A stretch of DNA of 64,000 bases, taken from positions 1 to 64,000 of the forward strand of contig CAVYEG010000023.1 of NCBI GenBank assembly GCA_963767565.1, in the 5' to 3' direction. Numbering within the stretch: position 1 is the stretch's first letter; each line of letters opens with the position of its first letter. This document shows positions 24,628 to 33,906 of the stretch, one piece after another. This DNA comes from Palsa-504 sp963767565 (GTDB lineage Bacteria; Actinomycetota; Actinomycetes; Streptosporangiales; Streptosporangiaceae). Below the pieces are notes generated by a model that was not told where the DNA came from, did not search any database, and worked only from the letters and a program-made list of their open reading frames with translations. The position numbers and the translations under genes were made by a program.

Positions 24628-26053
24628 GCAGGCGCCGGCCACCTTGTATGACGGGGCCTGGTCCAGCTCCCGGCGGTCCGCCGTGGTCGGCGCCGCGCTG
24701 ATGCTGGCCTTCAGCGCGACCGCGGTGACCGTCGCGGTGGCCATGCAGCCCGGGCAGCCCCGGCTCACGGTCGCCGGTGTTGCTCAGGTCCCGTGCCAGC
24801 AGCATCGGGCGCTGCCCGTTCCGGCCCGGCTGAGCGGCCAGTTCGAGCCGGACTCCAGCATCTTGGTCACGGCCGGGGGGGCGTACCTGGCGCCAGGGCG
24901 GCCGACCCTCGCCCAGTCGGCCTGCGCCGCGGCCGCGGAACGCGTCGGCCGGGACTGGCTGCGGGCCGGGCTCGTCCCCGGTGCCACCACGGCCCAGCGG
25001 TCCATGGCCACCCGGGCGCTGTTGGACCTGAGGCTGGCCGTCCGGCCGGATGGCGCCGTGCTGGCCGGCTGGCGCCCCGGCTGGGAGGATGCGTGGCCGC
25101 GTGACTCGAGCTGGGTCGCGGTAGCGCTCACTCAAACAGGTCACCCGGCGATGGCCTACCAGATCCTCCGCTTCCTGCAGCGCATGCAGGCGGGGGACGG
25201 GACCTGGGCCGCCAGGTACCTGCCCGGCGGCTCGGGTCCGGTACGCGACGGCCGGCCCGCCGAGCTCGACGCGGACGGCTGGGTTCCGTGGGCCGTCTGG
25301 TCCTGGGCAGCGACCCAGCAGCTCAGACCCGGCAGCCGATCGCGCCGCGACCTGGCGCTGCTGTGGCCGATGGTCACCCGGGCCGCCGACGCAGCCGCCC
25401 GCTCACTGACCAGTGACGGCCTGCCCGGGCCGGCCATGGACTACTGGGAGGTCTCGGTCCAGGTCACGCTCGGGACCGCCGCCCCGCTGCTGGCCGGCCT
25501 GCGCGCCGCCGCTGACCTGGCCGCAGACATCGGCGGCCAGACAGGCACCAGCGATGCCCGCCGCTGGGTGGCCGCCGCAGCCCGGCTGGCCAGGGCGATC
25601 ACGGCGACGTTCGGCCGGACCGGTTACCAGCGCCTGACGGAGGCCGGATCGGGCGCCGATGCGGCCGTCACGTTCCTCGGACCGCCATTCGCGCAGCCGG
25701 GCCCCGCAGTGCTGCAGGCGGCCAGGTCAGCACAGCGGGCCCTGACCGTCCCGAACGGCGGCCTGCAGCCCGGCGCGACCTGGCCCGGCGCGCCCGATGT
25801 CGCCTGGACCGCGGAGACCGCATTGTTCGCCTTGTTCGATGCCGCGACCGGGCAGCACGGCCAGGCAGCGGCGCTGCTGGACTGGCTCGCCGCCCACCGG
25901 ACGAAGCTGGGCTCGCTGCCCGAGCAGGTTAATTCCGCCGGCCAGCCAGCCTGCACAGCCCCGCTGTCGTGGGCCGACGCGGTCACCCTGCTCGCCCTGC
26001 TCGCGCAGGCCGGGCACCTCCCGACCGTCCCGATGCCACCACCCGGGCCGTGA
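24602..26053 (+). CDS. GH15-like (glucoamylase-type) membrane-anchored or secreted enzyme
   Basis: A 483-residue protein with GTG start inside the deacetylase gene. Residues about 25-48 form a signal anchor (RSAVVGAALMLAFSATAVTV). The rest is alpha-helical with (alpha/alpha)6-barrel landmarks of GH15-like proteins: GWEDAWPRDSSWVAVALTQT, LDADGWVPWAVWSWAATQQL, PGPAMDYWEVSVQVTLGTAA and WTAETALFALF. E in MDYWE and E in WTAETA are candidate catalytic residues. Substrate unknown; pairing with a deacetylase suggests an extracellular or cell-wall glycan rather than starch. Confidence 0.8.
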   Translation: MSCWRLRPEQAPATLYDGAWSSSRRSAVVGAALMLAFSATAVTVAVAMQPGQPRLTVAGVAQVPCQQHRALPVPARLSGQFEPDSSILVTAGGAYLAPGRPTLAQSACAAAAERVGRDWLRAGLVPGATTAQRSMATRALLDLRLAVRPDGAVLAGWRPGWEDAWPRDSSWVAVALTQTGHPAMAYQILRFLQRMQAGDGTWAARYLPGGSGPVRDGRPAELDADGWVPWAVWSWAATQQLRPGSRSRRDLALLWPMVTRAADAAARSLTSDGLPGPAMDYWEVSVQVTLGTAAPLLAGLRAAADLAADIGGQTGTSDARRWVAAAARLARAITATFGRTGYQRLTEAGSGADAAVTFLGPPFAQPGPAVLQAARSAQRALTVPNGGLQPGATWPGAPDVAWTAETALFALFDAATGQHGQAAALLDWLAAHRTKLGSLPEQVNSAGQPACTAPLSWADAVTLLALLAQAGHLPTVPMPPPGP

Positions 26054-26374
26054 TCCTTCATCAAGCCAACCGGAATTCACCAGGCCCGAGATGGCCCGGC
26101 GCGCCACTCAGGCTCGCGCCCCGGACAAGCAGGTGAAACGGCGTCACTTATACCGGGCACGGGCAGATCGCCGCCCGCCGACCTCGATGCTGCGAGCACA
26201 GGACCGACAACCGCGGGATGCTGAACACAGAACATCTCATTCCGAGCACCCGATATCTGCTAGCCAGCAGACGTCCCAGCCGCCCCGAACGGCGGTTCTT
26301 GCGGAAGCACGACTCGAGTCGTCCCCGTGCCTGGAAATGCCTACGACAAGCGCGCTGACCGGCGGGGCGGCCGC

Positions 26375-26641
26375 TCAATGTGGCGGCCCGCCGATAGCCA
26401 GCACGGAACTGACCAGGTCGTACAGCGGCCCGGACAAGTCCTGCTCGGCGAGCAGGACAACCTGGTCATCGACGCGAAGATGGCAGACCGCCCCTCCCGG
26501 AACCGCGCGGTAGGGCGGCAGGGCGGCCAGCGCCCGTGCGAGGAGTTCCTCCCACCGGCCAGTGTCGCCGGACGCGGCAGTGTCAACCGTCCGGCGCCGC
26601 ATGGTGCCGTCCGGACCAATCAGGGTCACGACGACCCTCAT
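26375..26641 (-). CDS. Small protein, possibly emfourin-like inhibitor
   Basis: Eighty-eight residues from ATG 26641: MRVVVTLIGPDGTMRRRTVD, then WEELLARALAALPPYRA and GAVCHLRVDDQVVLLAEQDL. The order (beta strand, helix, two strands, final helix DLSGPLYDLVSSVLA) resembles the protealysin-inhibitor emfourin type, which in actinobacteria usually sits beside an M4 metalloprotease. No protease is present here, so the assignment is tentative. It is orphaned, with no gene closer than 300 bp. Confidence 0.5.
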   Translation of the reverse strand: MRVVVTLIGPDGTMRRRTVDTAASGDTGRWEELLARALAALPPYRAVPGGAVCHLRVDDQVVLLAEQDLSGPLYDLVSSVLAIGGPPH

Positions 26642-27316
26642 CAGCTCAGTTTTGTCCCCTCCGGGCACATTTCGGCAGGCAGACCACGACGATGGCGGCG
26701 CATGGGCACGCCCGGCTGGTCACACGCCTTGCTGACTGCCGAAGGCGTGACCATGCACTTTCAACACAGTCACGAGCGCCGCAGACCTCGCCAGTCGCGG
26801 CGGGAAGGCCTGCCCAGGATGACACAGCGTCACGAGCAGCCCATCGCCGACCGACCGCTAAACGTAAAATACCGCCGATTTAGCGCGTCGCCGGTTGGTT
26901 GTGGTGGAGCGTCAGGGACAGGCGCATATCATCCGCTTCTGCGCCAAGGTGACTCCCTGGGTCAAGCCGGATCCTGAATGCGTGCCTCCACTGACATCCG
27001 CGGCCCGGACCGGGCCTAGCGCAACGTACTCACATCTGCGCAGTTCCTGCCTGTCATCGATAATGCCCTGGCTGGGCGCCGGGGAGCTGCTGAACTTGGC
27101 CGCCGGCTGGGCACCAGACGACGCCGGCATCGGATCCTCGTCGCCTTTTCCGGCGTGTGTGCTTTCCGGCTGACTGCGCGTTTCGGGGCGAACGTGTCGT
27201 ATTCGCTTGCGGCTATACCCCTTTCGCCGGACGAGTCGTGGCAGGCCCTCCACTGCGCGCTCCGTGCGGGTCCGGTCTGCTGACGCGGCTGGCCGATCAG
27301 TGGGCTGGCGTGGGCG
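26642..27316. other. Gene-poor stretch
   Basis: About 675 bp. Composition becomes more AT-rich around 26850-26890, where CGCTAAA and TTTAGCG form a weak inverted repeat. No frame on either strand looks coding. Confidence 0.35.
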
Positions 27317-27910
27317 CTAGGCCGGGGAGCGCCCGAGGAAGGCGGCGAGCCGGTCGCTGGGGCCGGCCGTAGCCGCCACGGCGACCGGCGCCGCGAACAG
27401 TGGGTGCCGGCCGATGCGGGGTACCAGCACCGGGGCTATCGCCAGCAGGCCGATGGCCAGGGCGCGCGGGATCGGCTGGCGCTGTCCGCACGCCCGGGAG
27501 ATGTCCCACCCGTGGACGGCGACCTCGAGGGCTGCCGCAGCGGCCATGACGCTGGCCGCCAGCGGGCAGCCGGCGATGTCGACGACCTGGCGCTGGTGGC
27601 TGGGGCCGGTCCAGGCGTCCAGCAGCTGGCAGGCACGATCACGGAACGCCCGGGCCGGGTCAGCTGCCAGGTCCCCGTCCTCCGCGGCCGGGTCCAGCCC
27701 AACGCGTCCGGCTTCGATGCCCTCACCGAACGCGGCCAGGGATTCGCAGGCGTGCCGTAGCAGCATCCGCAGGTCCCAGTCCCGGCATGGCGTCGGGCGC
27801 GGCAGGATCTCCGGCGTGACGGCCAGGACCGCGCCGAGCGCGTAACTGATCGACGGTTCAAGCAGCCGGGCACCATCGGCCGGCCATGCCGCCCGGGCCG
27901 CCGGGGTCAT
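27317..27910 (-). CDS. DinB/MDMPI-like protein (TIGR03086 type)
   Basis: About 197 residues from ATG 27910, overlapping the sigma factor stop by 4 nt (ATGA). The sequence RPTPCRDWDLRMLLRHACES is the usual PTPC-x-x-W-x-x-x-x-L-x-x-H opening of mycothiol-dependent maleylpyruvate-isomerase-like proteins; H and later LEVAVHGWDISRACG provide the metal-binding histidines. These DinB-fold enzymes use mycothiol in detoxification. Co-translation with an ECF sigma factor suggests a stress role. Substrate unknown. Confidence 0.82.
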   Translation of the reverse strand: MTPAARAAWPADGARLLEPSISYALGAVLAVTPEILPRPTPCRDWDLRMLLRHACESLAAFGEGIEAGRVGLDPAAEDGDLAADPARAFRDRACQLLDAWTGPSHQRQVVDIAGCPLAASVMAAAAALEVAVHGWDISRACGQRQPIPRALAIGLLAIAPVLVPRIGRHPLFAAPVAVAATAGPSDRLAAFLGRSPA

Positions 27911-28902
27911 CGGCCCGGCACCGGGACCGCGGCAGCCGCGACGGTCTGTGGCAGGCCGAACGTCGCGAACAGGCCCGGGTCGTTGAACGAGATGACCCGT
28001 GTGACGCGCGATGCGGCGATGGTGAGCACGCATATCGAGTGAGCCCGGTACACGCCGTCGTGGCCGCGCAGGTAGGCCGCGAGGGCGGGCTGGCCGTTGG
28101 CGGCCACCGGGATCATCTGGAAGCGGCCGGGTTCGGTGAGGACCAGGGAGCGCAGGAAGCGCCCGATCAGCTCACGGCCGGTGAACCAGGTCACCTCCGG
28201 TGGCATCTCGAACACGGCGTCATCGCGCAGCAGTTGCATTACCGCCTGGATGTCGGCGTTCTGGAACGCCGTGGCGTATTTGTCGAGCAGGTCGAGGTCA
28301 GCCGGATCGGCGGGTTCATGAATCTGGTCCTCGTCGGGTGCCATCTGCTCGAGCCGCGCCCGGGCGCGCTGCAGCATGCGGTTCACCGCGGTGGCGGTGG
28401 TGCCGAGCAGGTCGGCGACCTCCGTGGCCCGCCAGCCCAGCACGTCGCGCAGGATCAGTACCGCGCGCTGCCGGGCGGGCAGGTACTGCAAGGCGGCGAT
28501 CAGGGCCAGTCGCACGCTCTGCCGGGACGCGACGACCTCGGCGGGATCGGCGGACCCGGCGCTCACCAGCGCGTCGGGAATGGGCTGCAGCCATGGAACC
28601 TCCGGCCGCGCCGGGGCCAGCGGAGCTTCCGGGTACTCGCCCGGGGCGCCCAGGCCGGACGGCAACGGCCGCCGGCCGGTGTTCTCCAGCGCGCGCAGGC
28701 AGGCATTGGTCGCGATCCGGTATAGCCAGGTCCGCAGCGACGCCCGCCCCTCGAAGTCGCCGTAGGACCGCCAGGCGCGGATCATGGTCTCTTGCACCTG
28801 GTCTTCGGCGTCGTGGACCGAGCCCAGCATGCGGTAGCAGTGCGCCAGCAGCTCGGGCCGGAACGGGTCGGTGAGACGCGCGAAATCCTCGCTGACTGCC
28901 AT
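27907..28902 (-). CDS. ECF sigma factor with SnoaL-like C-terminal domain
   Basis: A 331-residue sigma factor, ATG preceded by GGAGGGAG. Region 2 is DPFRPELLAHCYRMLGSVHD and QVQETMIRAWRSYGDFEGRA; region 4 is LQYLPARQRAVLILRDVLGW with TTATAVNRMLQRARARL. Residues about 215-325 form a SnoaL/NTF2-like domain (DLLDKYATAFQNADIQAVMQ, DDAVFEMPPEVTWFTGR). This is the SigG/SigX5-like ECF architecture, in which the extra domain replaces a separate anti-sigma factor. It is coupled to the DinB-like gene downstream and divergent from the MFS gene at 29085. Confidence 0.92.
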   Translation of the reverse strand: MAVSEDFARLTDPFRPELLAHCYRMLGSVHDAEDQVQETMIRAWRSYGDFEGRASLRTWLYRIATNACLRALENTGRRPLPSGLGAPGEYPEAPLAPARPEVPWLQPIPDALVSAGSADPAEVVASRQSVRLALIAALQYLPARQRAVLILRDVLGWRATEVADLLGTTATAVNRMLQRARARLEQMAPDEDQIHEPADPADLDLLDKYATAFQNADIQAVMQLLRDDAVFEMPPEVTWFTGRELIGRFLRSLVLTEPGRFQMIPVAANGQPALAAYLRGHDGVYRAHSICVLTIAASRVTRVISFNDPGLFATFGLPQTVAAAAVPVPGR

Positions 28903-29084
28903 GGCTGCTCCCTCCGGGCGTCGCGTGCTGCGCCGTCACTGGTACAGATCCGGCCCGGCCGCGAAAGTAACCGGCCGGCGGCGCATTATCTGCCCCGCAG
29001 ATTCCCCGGTCAGTTTTCCGTGCGTCCCGGATCTGTAGAGGTGAACGCAGATGAGGCCCGCCTCACCTACATCAGGGAGCCCGC

Positions 29085-30584
29085 ATGTCAAGCCACCAGG
29101 TTTCAGGCGCGATCGCCTACCAGGAAAGTCAAGGGTCGAATCAGGTCCATCGCTGGCGCGCGTTCGCGGTGCTGGCTGTTTCGTTTTTCATGACGGTCGC
29201 GGACCTCGCGATCGTCAACGTCGCGTTGCCGACCATCGGCCGCAAGCTGCACATGCCTGAATCGAGCCTGCAGTGGGTCGTCACCGGCTACGCGCTCACC
29301 TTCGGCGGTTTCCTGATGCTCGGCGGCCGCGCCGCGGATCTCCTGGGGCGCCGCCGCATCCTGATGGCCGGCCTGTTCGTGTTCACCGCGGCGTCGCTGG
29401 GCTGCGGGCTGGCGACAATGGACTCGGTCCTGATCCCGATGCGCTTCCTGCAGGGGCTCGGCGCGGCGATCGTGCTCCCAGCGGCGCTGTCGATTGTGAT
29501 GAACATGTTCCCCGAAGGCGCCGAGCGGAACAAGGCCCTGGGCGTGTGGGGCGCCATCGGGGCGAGCGGCGCGGCCGTCGGGGTGATGGCCGGCGGTCTG
29601 CTCACCCGCTACGTCGGCTGGCAGTACATCTTCTTCCTCAATGTCCCGATCGGGGCCGCGGCGCTGCTGCTCGCCCCGCGTGTCGTGCCGGAGAGCCGGC
29701 TCGACACGGCACGCCGGCGCTACGACCCGTTCGGCGCGGTCGCGGTGACCGGCGGCCTGTCGCTGCTGGTCTACGCGATCTCGACCGCCCCGCAGGTCGG
29801 GTGGGGTACGCCCAGGACGGTGTCGCTGCTGGCGGTGTCCGCCGCCCTGCTCGCCGCCTTCGTGGTGATCGAGACGCGCGTGGAGGCGCCGCTGCTGCCG
29901 CTGCGGATCTTCGGCAACAAGACGCTGGCGGGCGCGAACGCGGTCGGCGTGCTGCTCGGCGGCAGCTTCTTCGCGTACATCTTCATCGGCACCCTGTACA
30001 TGCAGCAGGTGCTCGGTTACTCCGCGCTGAAGGCCGGGCTCGCCTGGCTGGAGATGGCGCTCATCTCGGTCGCCTTCGCCGGCCTGTCGCAGGCGCTGGT
30101 CACCCGCGGCTTGGCCAAGCTCGTGATGGCGGCCGGAATGGCCATGATCGGCGGCGGCATCTTGTGGTCAACCCAGGTGCCCGTGCACGGCCACTTCTGG
30201 GCCAGCCTGGCCGGGCCGTTCGTCATCGTCGGAGTCGGCACCGCATTTGCCTTCATCCCGGTCTCGGTCGCCGCCCTGGCTGGGGTCGCCGAGCACGAGG
30301 GCGGCCTGGCCTCCGGGCTCATCAACACCTCCGAGCAGCTTGGCGGGGCGATCGGTATCGCCATGGCGTCCACGATCGCCGCCACCCGCGCCAGCACCCT
30401 GCTCCACCAGGGCGCCGCACCAGCCGCGGCACTGACCAGCGGCTTCCAATGGGCCTTCTGGGCTTGCGGCGCCATCGGCCTGGCCGCGGTCCCGGTGACT
30501 TACCTCCTGGTCCGCCGTAACGAGCTGGCCACGGCGGTTGCCCGCACATCCCAGAAGCCTCAACCAGCACCTGCCGACGTTTAA
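29085..30584 (+). CDS. MFS drug efflux transporter, DHA2 (14-TMS) family
   Basis: A 499-residue transporter with about 14 hydrophobic helices. The DHA2 signatures are clear: motif D near VADLAIVNVALPTIGRKL, motif A in LMLGGRAADLLGRRRILMAG, motif B in RFLQGLGAAIVLPAALSIVM and motif C-like GASGAAVGVMAGGLLTRYVG. AGGGAG-like spacing before ATG 29085. It would export drugs using proton gradient. It is divergent from the ECF sigma gene and 28 nt upstream of an SDR gene, the same pairing (SDR with DHA2 MFS) seen again at 52-55 kb. Confidence 0.93.
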   Translation: MSSHQVSGAIAYQESQGSNQVHRWRAFAVLAVSFFMTVADLAIVNVALPTIGRKLHMPESSLQWVVTGYALTFGGFLMLGGRAADLLGRRRILMAGLFVFTAASLGCGLATMDSVLIPMRFLQGLGAAIVLPAALSIVMNMFPEGAERNKALGVWGAIGASGAAVGVMAGGLLTRYVGWQYIFFLNVPIGAAALLLAPRVVPESRLDTARRRYDPFGAVAVTGGLSLLVYAISTAPQVGWGTPRTVSLLAVSAALLAAFVVIETRVEAPLLPLRIFGNKTLAGANAVGVLLGGSFFAYIFIGTLYMQQVLGYSALKAGLAWLEMALISVAFAGLSQALVTRGLAKLVMAAGMAMIGGGILWSTQVPVHGHFWASLAGPFVIVGVGTAFAFIPVSVAALAGVAEHEGGLASGLINTSEQLGGAIGIAMASTIAATRASTLLHQGAAPAAALTSGFQWAFWACGAIGLAAVPVTYLLVRRNELATAVARTSQKPQPAPADV

Positions 30585-30612
30585 CCCAGCCACCGCATCA
30601 AGGGAGTCCCGC

Positions 30613-31365
30613 ATGCCAACGCAAGAACTTTCCGGAACGACGGCACTGGTCACCGGCGCCAGCCGGGGTTTCGGGCGCGCCATCGCCGTCGCCCTGGCCA
30701 AGCACGGCGCGCACGTCGCCGGGGTCGCCCGCGACCCCGGCCGGCTCGAGGAACTCCACCAACAACTCGGCGGCACCTTCACCCCCGTCGCCGCCGACGC
30801 CGCCGACCCCGTGCTCGCGGGCCAGCTCCTCAACAAATACCGCCCCCGCACGCTGGTCCTCAACGCCGGGGCAGCCCCCCTGACGCGGCCGGTCCACCGG
30901 CAAACCTGGCAGACCTTCAGCCGCAACTGGGAAGTCGACGTCCAGCACGTATTCAACTGGACCCGCGAGGCGCTGCTGCTTCCCCTGGAGCCGGGCAGCG
31001 CGGTCATCGCCTTCTCCAGCGGAGCCGCGGTCAACGGCTCGCCACTCAGCGGCGGCTACGCCGGAGCCAAGGCCACCATCCGGTTCATCGCGTCCTATGC
31101 CGCCGCCGAGTCCGGCCGGGACGCGCTCGGCATCAGGTTCACCTCGGTGCTGCCGCAGCTCACTCCGGAAACAGACCTGGGCGCGGCCGGAGTAGCCGCC
31201 TACGCCACCAGGCAGGGCGTCGATATCCCCGCCTTCCTCGACCGCCTCGGCCCGGCGCTCACCCCGGAGCAGGTGGGCACCGCGATCGTCGACATTGCCA
31301 CCGGCGCCGCCGATGACCGCGACGCGTACCTGCTCACCGCCACCGGCCTTAGCCCGGTGCGGTAA
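30613..31365 (+). CDS. Short-chain dehydrogenase/reductase
   Basis: A 250-residue SDR from ATG 30613 (AAGGGAG upstream). The nucleotide-binding TGASRGFGRAIAVALAKHGA is followed by NAG (LVLNAGAAPLTRP). The active site appears as IAFSSGAAVNGSPLSGGYAGAKA, with S and a Y-x-x-x-K. It is strongly similar to the SDR at 52355 (shared TGASRGFGRG, LVLNAGA, LPQLTPETDLGA). Substrate not predictable; it may act on a compound exported by the upstream MFS pump. Confidence 0.9.
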   Translation: MPTQELSGTTALVTGASRGFGRAIAVALAKHGAHVAGVARDPGRLEELHQQLGGTFTPVAADAADPVLAGQLLNKYRPRTLVLNAGAAPLTRPVHRQTWQTFSRNWEVDVQHVFNWTREALLLPLEPGSAVIAFSSGAAVNGSPLSGGYAGAKATIRFIASYAAAESGRDALGIRFTSVLPQLTPETDLGAAGVAAYATRQGVDIPAFLDRLGPALTPEQVGTAIVDIATGAADDRDAYLLTATGLSPVR

Positions 31366-31641
31366 CGCCCTCGTCACCTGTTCGGCGGCGGCCCACCACT
31401 GCCCGGGGTCCCGAAGCCGAGACCGTGCTCACCGGAACACCCGAGCCGAGCAGGGCCGCCCCCGCCTGACCGAAGCCCAGACGCCCTCTCCGACGGCCGC
31501 GTCGACGGCATCTAACCTGCCTGACGCCAGGGCGCGCCGTGCACCGATCGGCGCGCACGCGCAGGGCCACCCCTGGCGCCTTGGCCCGTCCGAAGCTGGG
31601 CCCGTGATCACGACATCAACCACTCGAGAAAGAGAACCACA

Positions 31642-32174
31642 ATGCGCAAGCTGATCGAATCGACCCTCGTCTCGCTCGACGGCGTCATCGAAGCGCCCGA
31701 ACGGTGGGCCAACTTCGACGCCGAGGCCACGGCGTTGTCCATCAAGGAACTGGGCAACTACGACGCGTTCGTGATGGGCCGGGTGACCTACGAGAAGTTC
31801 TTCGCGAACTGGGGCCATATCGCTGGCAATCCCTGCATCGACCTCATCAGCGCCATGCCCAAGTACGTCGCATCCCGGTCGCTGACCGAGACGGCATGGA
31901 ATGCCGCCCTCCTCGGGCCCGACTCATCCAGGGCGATCGCCCGGCTGAAGGACCAGCCCGGCAAGGACCTCATCAAGTACGGCACCAGCCGCTTCGACGA
32001 CACGCTCGTGCGAGACCACCTGATCGACGAGTTCCGCTTCTGGATCATGCCCGTCGTGGCCGGCTGGGGCGGCGGCTGTTCGAGGGCGTGGACACCTCCG
32101 GACTCGACCTCAGGCTCACTGACGAGAGGAGGCTGGAGAACGGGTCAGTGATCCTCACCTATGCGCCCGGCTGA
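31642..32174 (+). pseudogene. RibD/DHFR-like reductase, frameshifted near its end
   Basis: The first frame (MRKLIESTLVSLDGVIEAPE, AFVMGRVTYEKFFANWG, GKDLIKYGTSRFDDTLVRDH) is a typical dihydrofolate-reductase-like protein of the RibD C-terminal family. At about 32070 (CTGGGGCGGC) one base is out of register: the expected ending GVDTSGLDLRLTDERRLENG to the stop at 32174 lies in another frame. One extra G would explain it. It may be functional if that base is a sequencing error. Paralogues are at 42115 and 43836 and a fragment at 41908. Confidence 0.8.
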
Positions 32175-32308
32175 CCTCAGTCCATGGTCGGCGGGGCGGG
32201 GAATGTCGTGCAATAGCAGGTGTACCCGTCCCGGCGAACGGCAGCGGGCGGCGCGGCTCGACGCCCTGCCGACGCAGGCTCAGCGCCGGGCGCAAGCTGG
32301 ACACCAGC

Positions 32309-32617
32309 TTGTGGAAGGACGTGACCGCCGGCCTGCCGCCCGGGAAACGACAGCTACGCCCTCATCCCGCTCGACCAGCCGGCCAGGCCCGCGCCGCCGC
32401 GGCCCGCGCCGCGGCCGCCGCCGGCCGCGCCTCCCATGCTGGCCGCCCGGCGCGGCCCGGCAGTGTCGCGCTCACCGGCATCTACCACCACGCGGTGACC
32501 GCCGGGTACGCCCGCGGCTTCCTGGTCGCGGCCGGGATCATGTTCCTCGCCCTGGTAATCACCGTGGCCACGATCCGGATCCGCAGGTCCGACCTGGCCG
32601 GCGTCAACCCGATCTAG
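32309..32617 (+). pseudogene. MFS transporter, extreme 3' remnant
   Basis: Only the last part, VTAGYARGFLVAAGIMFLALVITVATIRIRRSDLAGV, is meaningful: it matches the final transmembrane helix and basic tail of DHA2 transporters. Everything before it in this frame is proline/arginine-rich and non-native. Confidence 0.6.
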
Positions 32618-32649
32618 AACCGCTCACCGAGTAATCCCAGGAGGACATC

Positions 32650-33333
32650 ATGAAGCTAGCCATCATCGCCGCCACCGGCGGCGTCGGCCGCCAACTGCTG
32701 GCCCGGGCCCTGGACGCCGGGCACGACGTCACCGCGGTGTCCCGCAACCCCGCCAAGCTCCCCGCCCAGCTGCTCGCCGGGCGGGCCGCGCGGATTGTCA
32801 CCGCCGACCTCGCCGCCCCCGACCCGCAGGTCCTGGAATCGGCGGTCGCCGGGGCCGACGCGGTGCTGTCCGCGCTCGGCCCGCACAACAACTCCGACGC
32901 CGGGATCGCCGCGCCCGGCACCGCCGCCATCATCGCCGCGATGCGGGCCACGGGCGTGCGGCGGATCGTCGCGATCAGCGCCTCCCCGGTCGCCACCACG
33001 CCCTCTCCCGGCCGCCCGCACCCGCCTCGCCACGATCCCGGCGACGGGTTCATCATGCGGCAGGCCGGGGTGCGGATCGCCAAGGCCCTGTTCGGCAAGA
33101 TCTACGACGACCTGGCCCGGATGGAAGACCTCCTGCGCGAGTCCGGGCTGGACTGGACCGTGCTGCGGCCGCCGCAGCTCACCGGCAAGCCGCTTACCGG
33201 CCGCTACCGCACCGCCGTCGGGCGCAACGTGCGCGGCGGCCGGTCCATCCCCCGCGCCGACGTCGCCCACTACATGCTGGCCGTCGTCGGCAAGCCGGAA
33301 ACCACCGGCCAGGTCATCGGCATCGCGACCTAG
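32650..33333 (+). CDS. NAD(P)-binding (atypical SDR) oxidoreductase
   Basis: A 227-residue protein with AGGAGG 6 nt before the ATG. The N-terminal Rossmann motif is IIAATGGVGRQLLARALDAG (G-x-x-G-x-x-G type), followed by VTAVSRNPAKL, which suggests NADP binding. VSALGPHNNSDAG, RRIVAISASPV and the late LDWTVLRPPQLTGKPLTG belong to the NmrA/biliverdin-reductase-like group of NAD(P)-binding proteins. It lacks the Y-x-x-x-K of classical SDRs. Target unknown; it lies in a run of redox genes. Confidence 0.88.
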   Translation: MKLAIIAATGGVGRQLLARALDAGHDVTAVSRNPAKLPAQLLAGRAARIVTADLAAPDPQVLESAVAGADAVLSALGPHNNSDAGIAAPGTAAIIAAMRATGVRRIVAISASPVATTPSPGRPHPPRHDPGDGFIMRQAGVRIAKALFGKIYDDLARMEDLLRESGLDWTVLRPPQLTGKPLTGRYRTAVGRNVRGGRSIPRADVAHYMLAVVGKPETTGQVIGIAT

Positions 33334-33392
33334 CCAGGACCGGCCACTAGCAAGGAGACAAACCCAGGTGACGGAGCAGCGAGGAAGCGGCA

Positions 33393-33670
33393 TGGATCAG
33401 CTCGGTACTCACTGAAATCGAAGCGTTCCGGGCGCTGGCCCGGTACGCGCCCGCCGCGGTCTCCCGCCTGCCCGCCGTGCTGGACCAGATCGACCTGATC
33501 GATCTGGACCCGCGTATCCGGATCCTGGCCCAGGCCGTCGAGCCGGCTAGGGTGCGCAGCCTGGATGCTGTTCACCTCGGTACGGCCTGCATTCTCGCCC
33601 TGGGCTGACCTCATTCGTGACCACGACAAGCGGCTCCTGGACGCGGCCCGGGCCGGCGGGCCTCCCTGTC
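33393..33670 (+). pseudogene. VapC-type toxin remnant
   Basis: Translation from 33393 (WISSVLTEIEAFRALARYAP, AVLDQIDLIDLDPRIRILAQ, RVRSLDAVHLGTA) is closely similar to residues about 32-100 of the VapC at 6808-7203. The first 30 residues are missing, a stop appears at 33608, and the ending (TSFVT-DKRLLDAAR) is in another frame. No antitoxin gene precedes it. It is evidence for an earlier second vapBC locus or a local duplication. Confidence 0.85.
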
Positions 33671-33825
33671 GGACGGACGGGTGCGCGTCAGGTTAATAGG
33701 TAACCAAGATCATCTTCGCGACGGGGCAGCTCGGATGATGCCTGGCTGGCCGTGACAGTACGCTCAGACGTGCTGCTCCGAAGCGACGTGAACCGCCTGC
33801 ACCCCTCTGACCAGCATATTTCCGC

Positions 33826-33848
33826 CTGGTTGCAGCATATACAACCAG
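33826..33848. promoter_or_regulatory. Inverted repeat upstream of the HEPN/MNT pair
   Basis: CTGGTTG (33826-33832) and CAACCAG (33842-33848) form a 7-bp inverted repeat with a 9-nt spacer, overlapping a twofold repeat of AGCATAT (33812, 33834). Possible operator for the downstream pair. Confidence 0.35.
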
Positions 33849-33906
33849 AACAGGGTCACTACCAGCCGAAACGCGTTGACCCTACATATCTGTCGTACAC
33901 CCGGCA

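Noticed and set aside
26857..26886. CGCTAAA...TTTAGCG inverted repeat
   Set aside because: Seven-base arms with a long loop, not next to any gene end.
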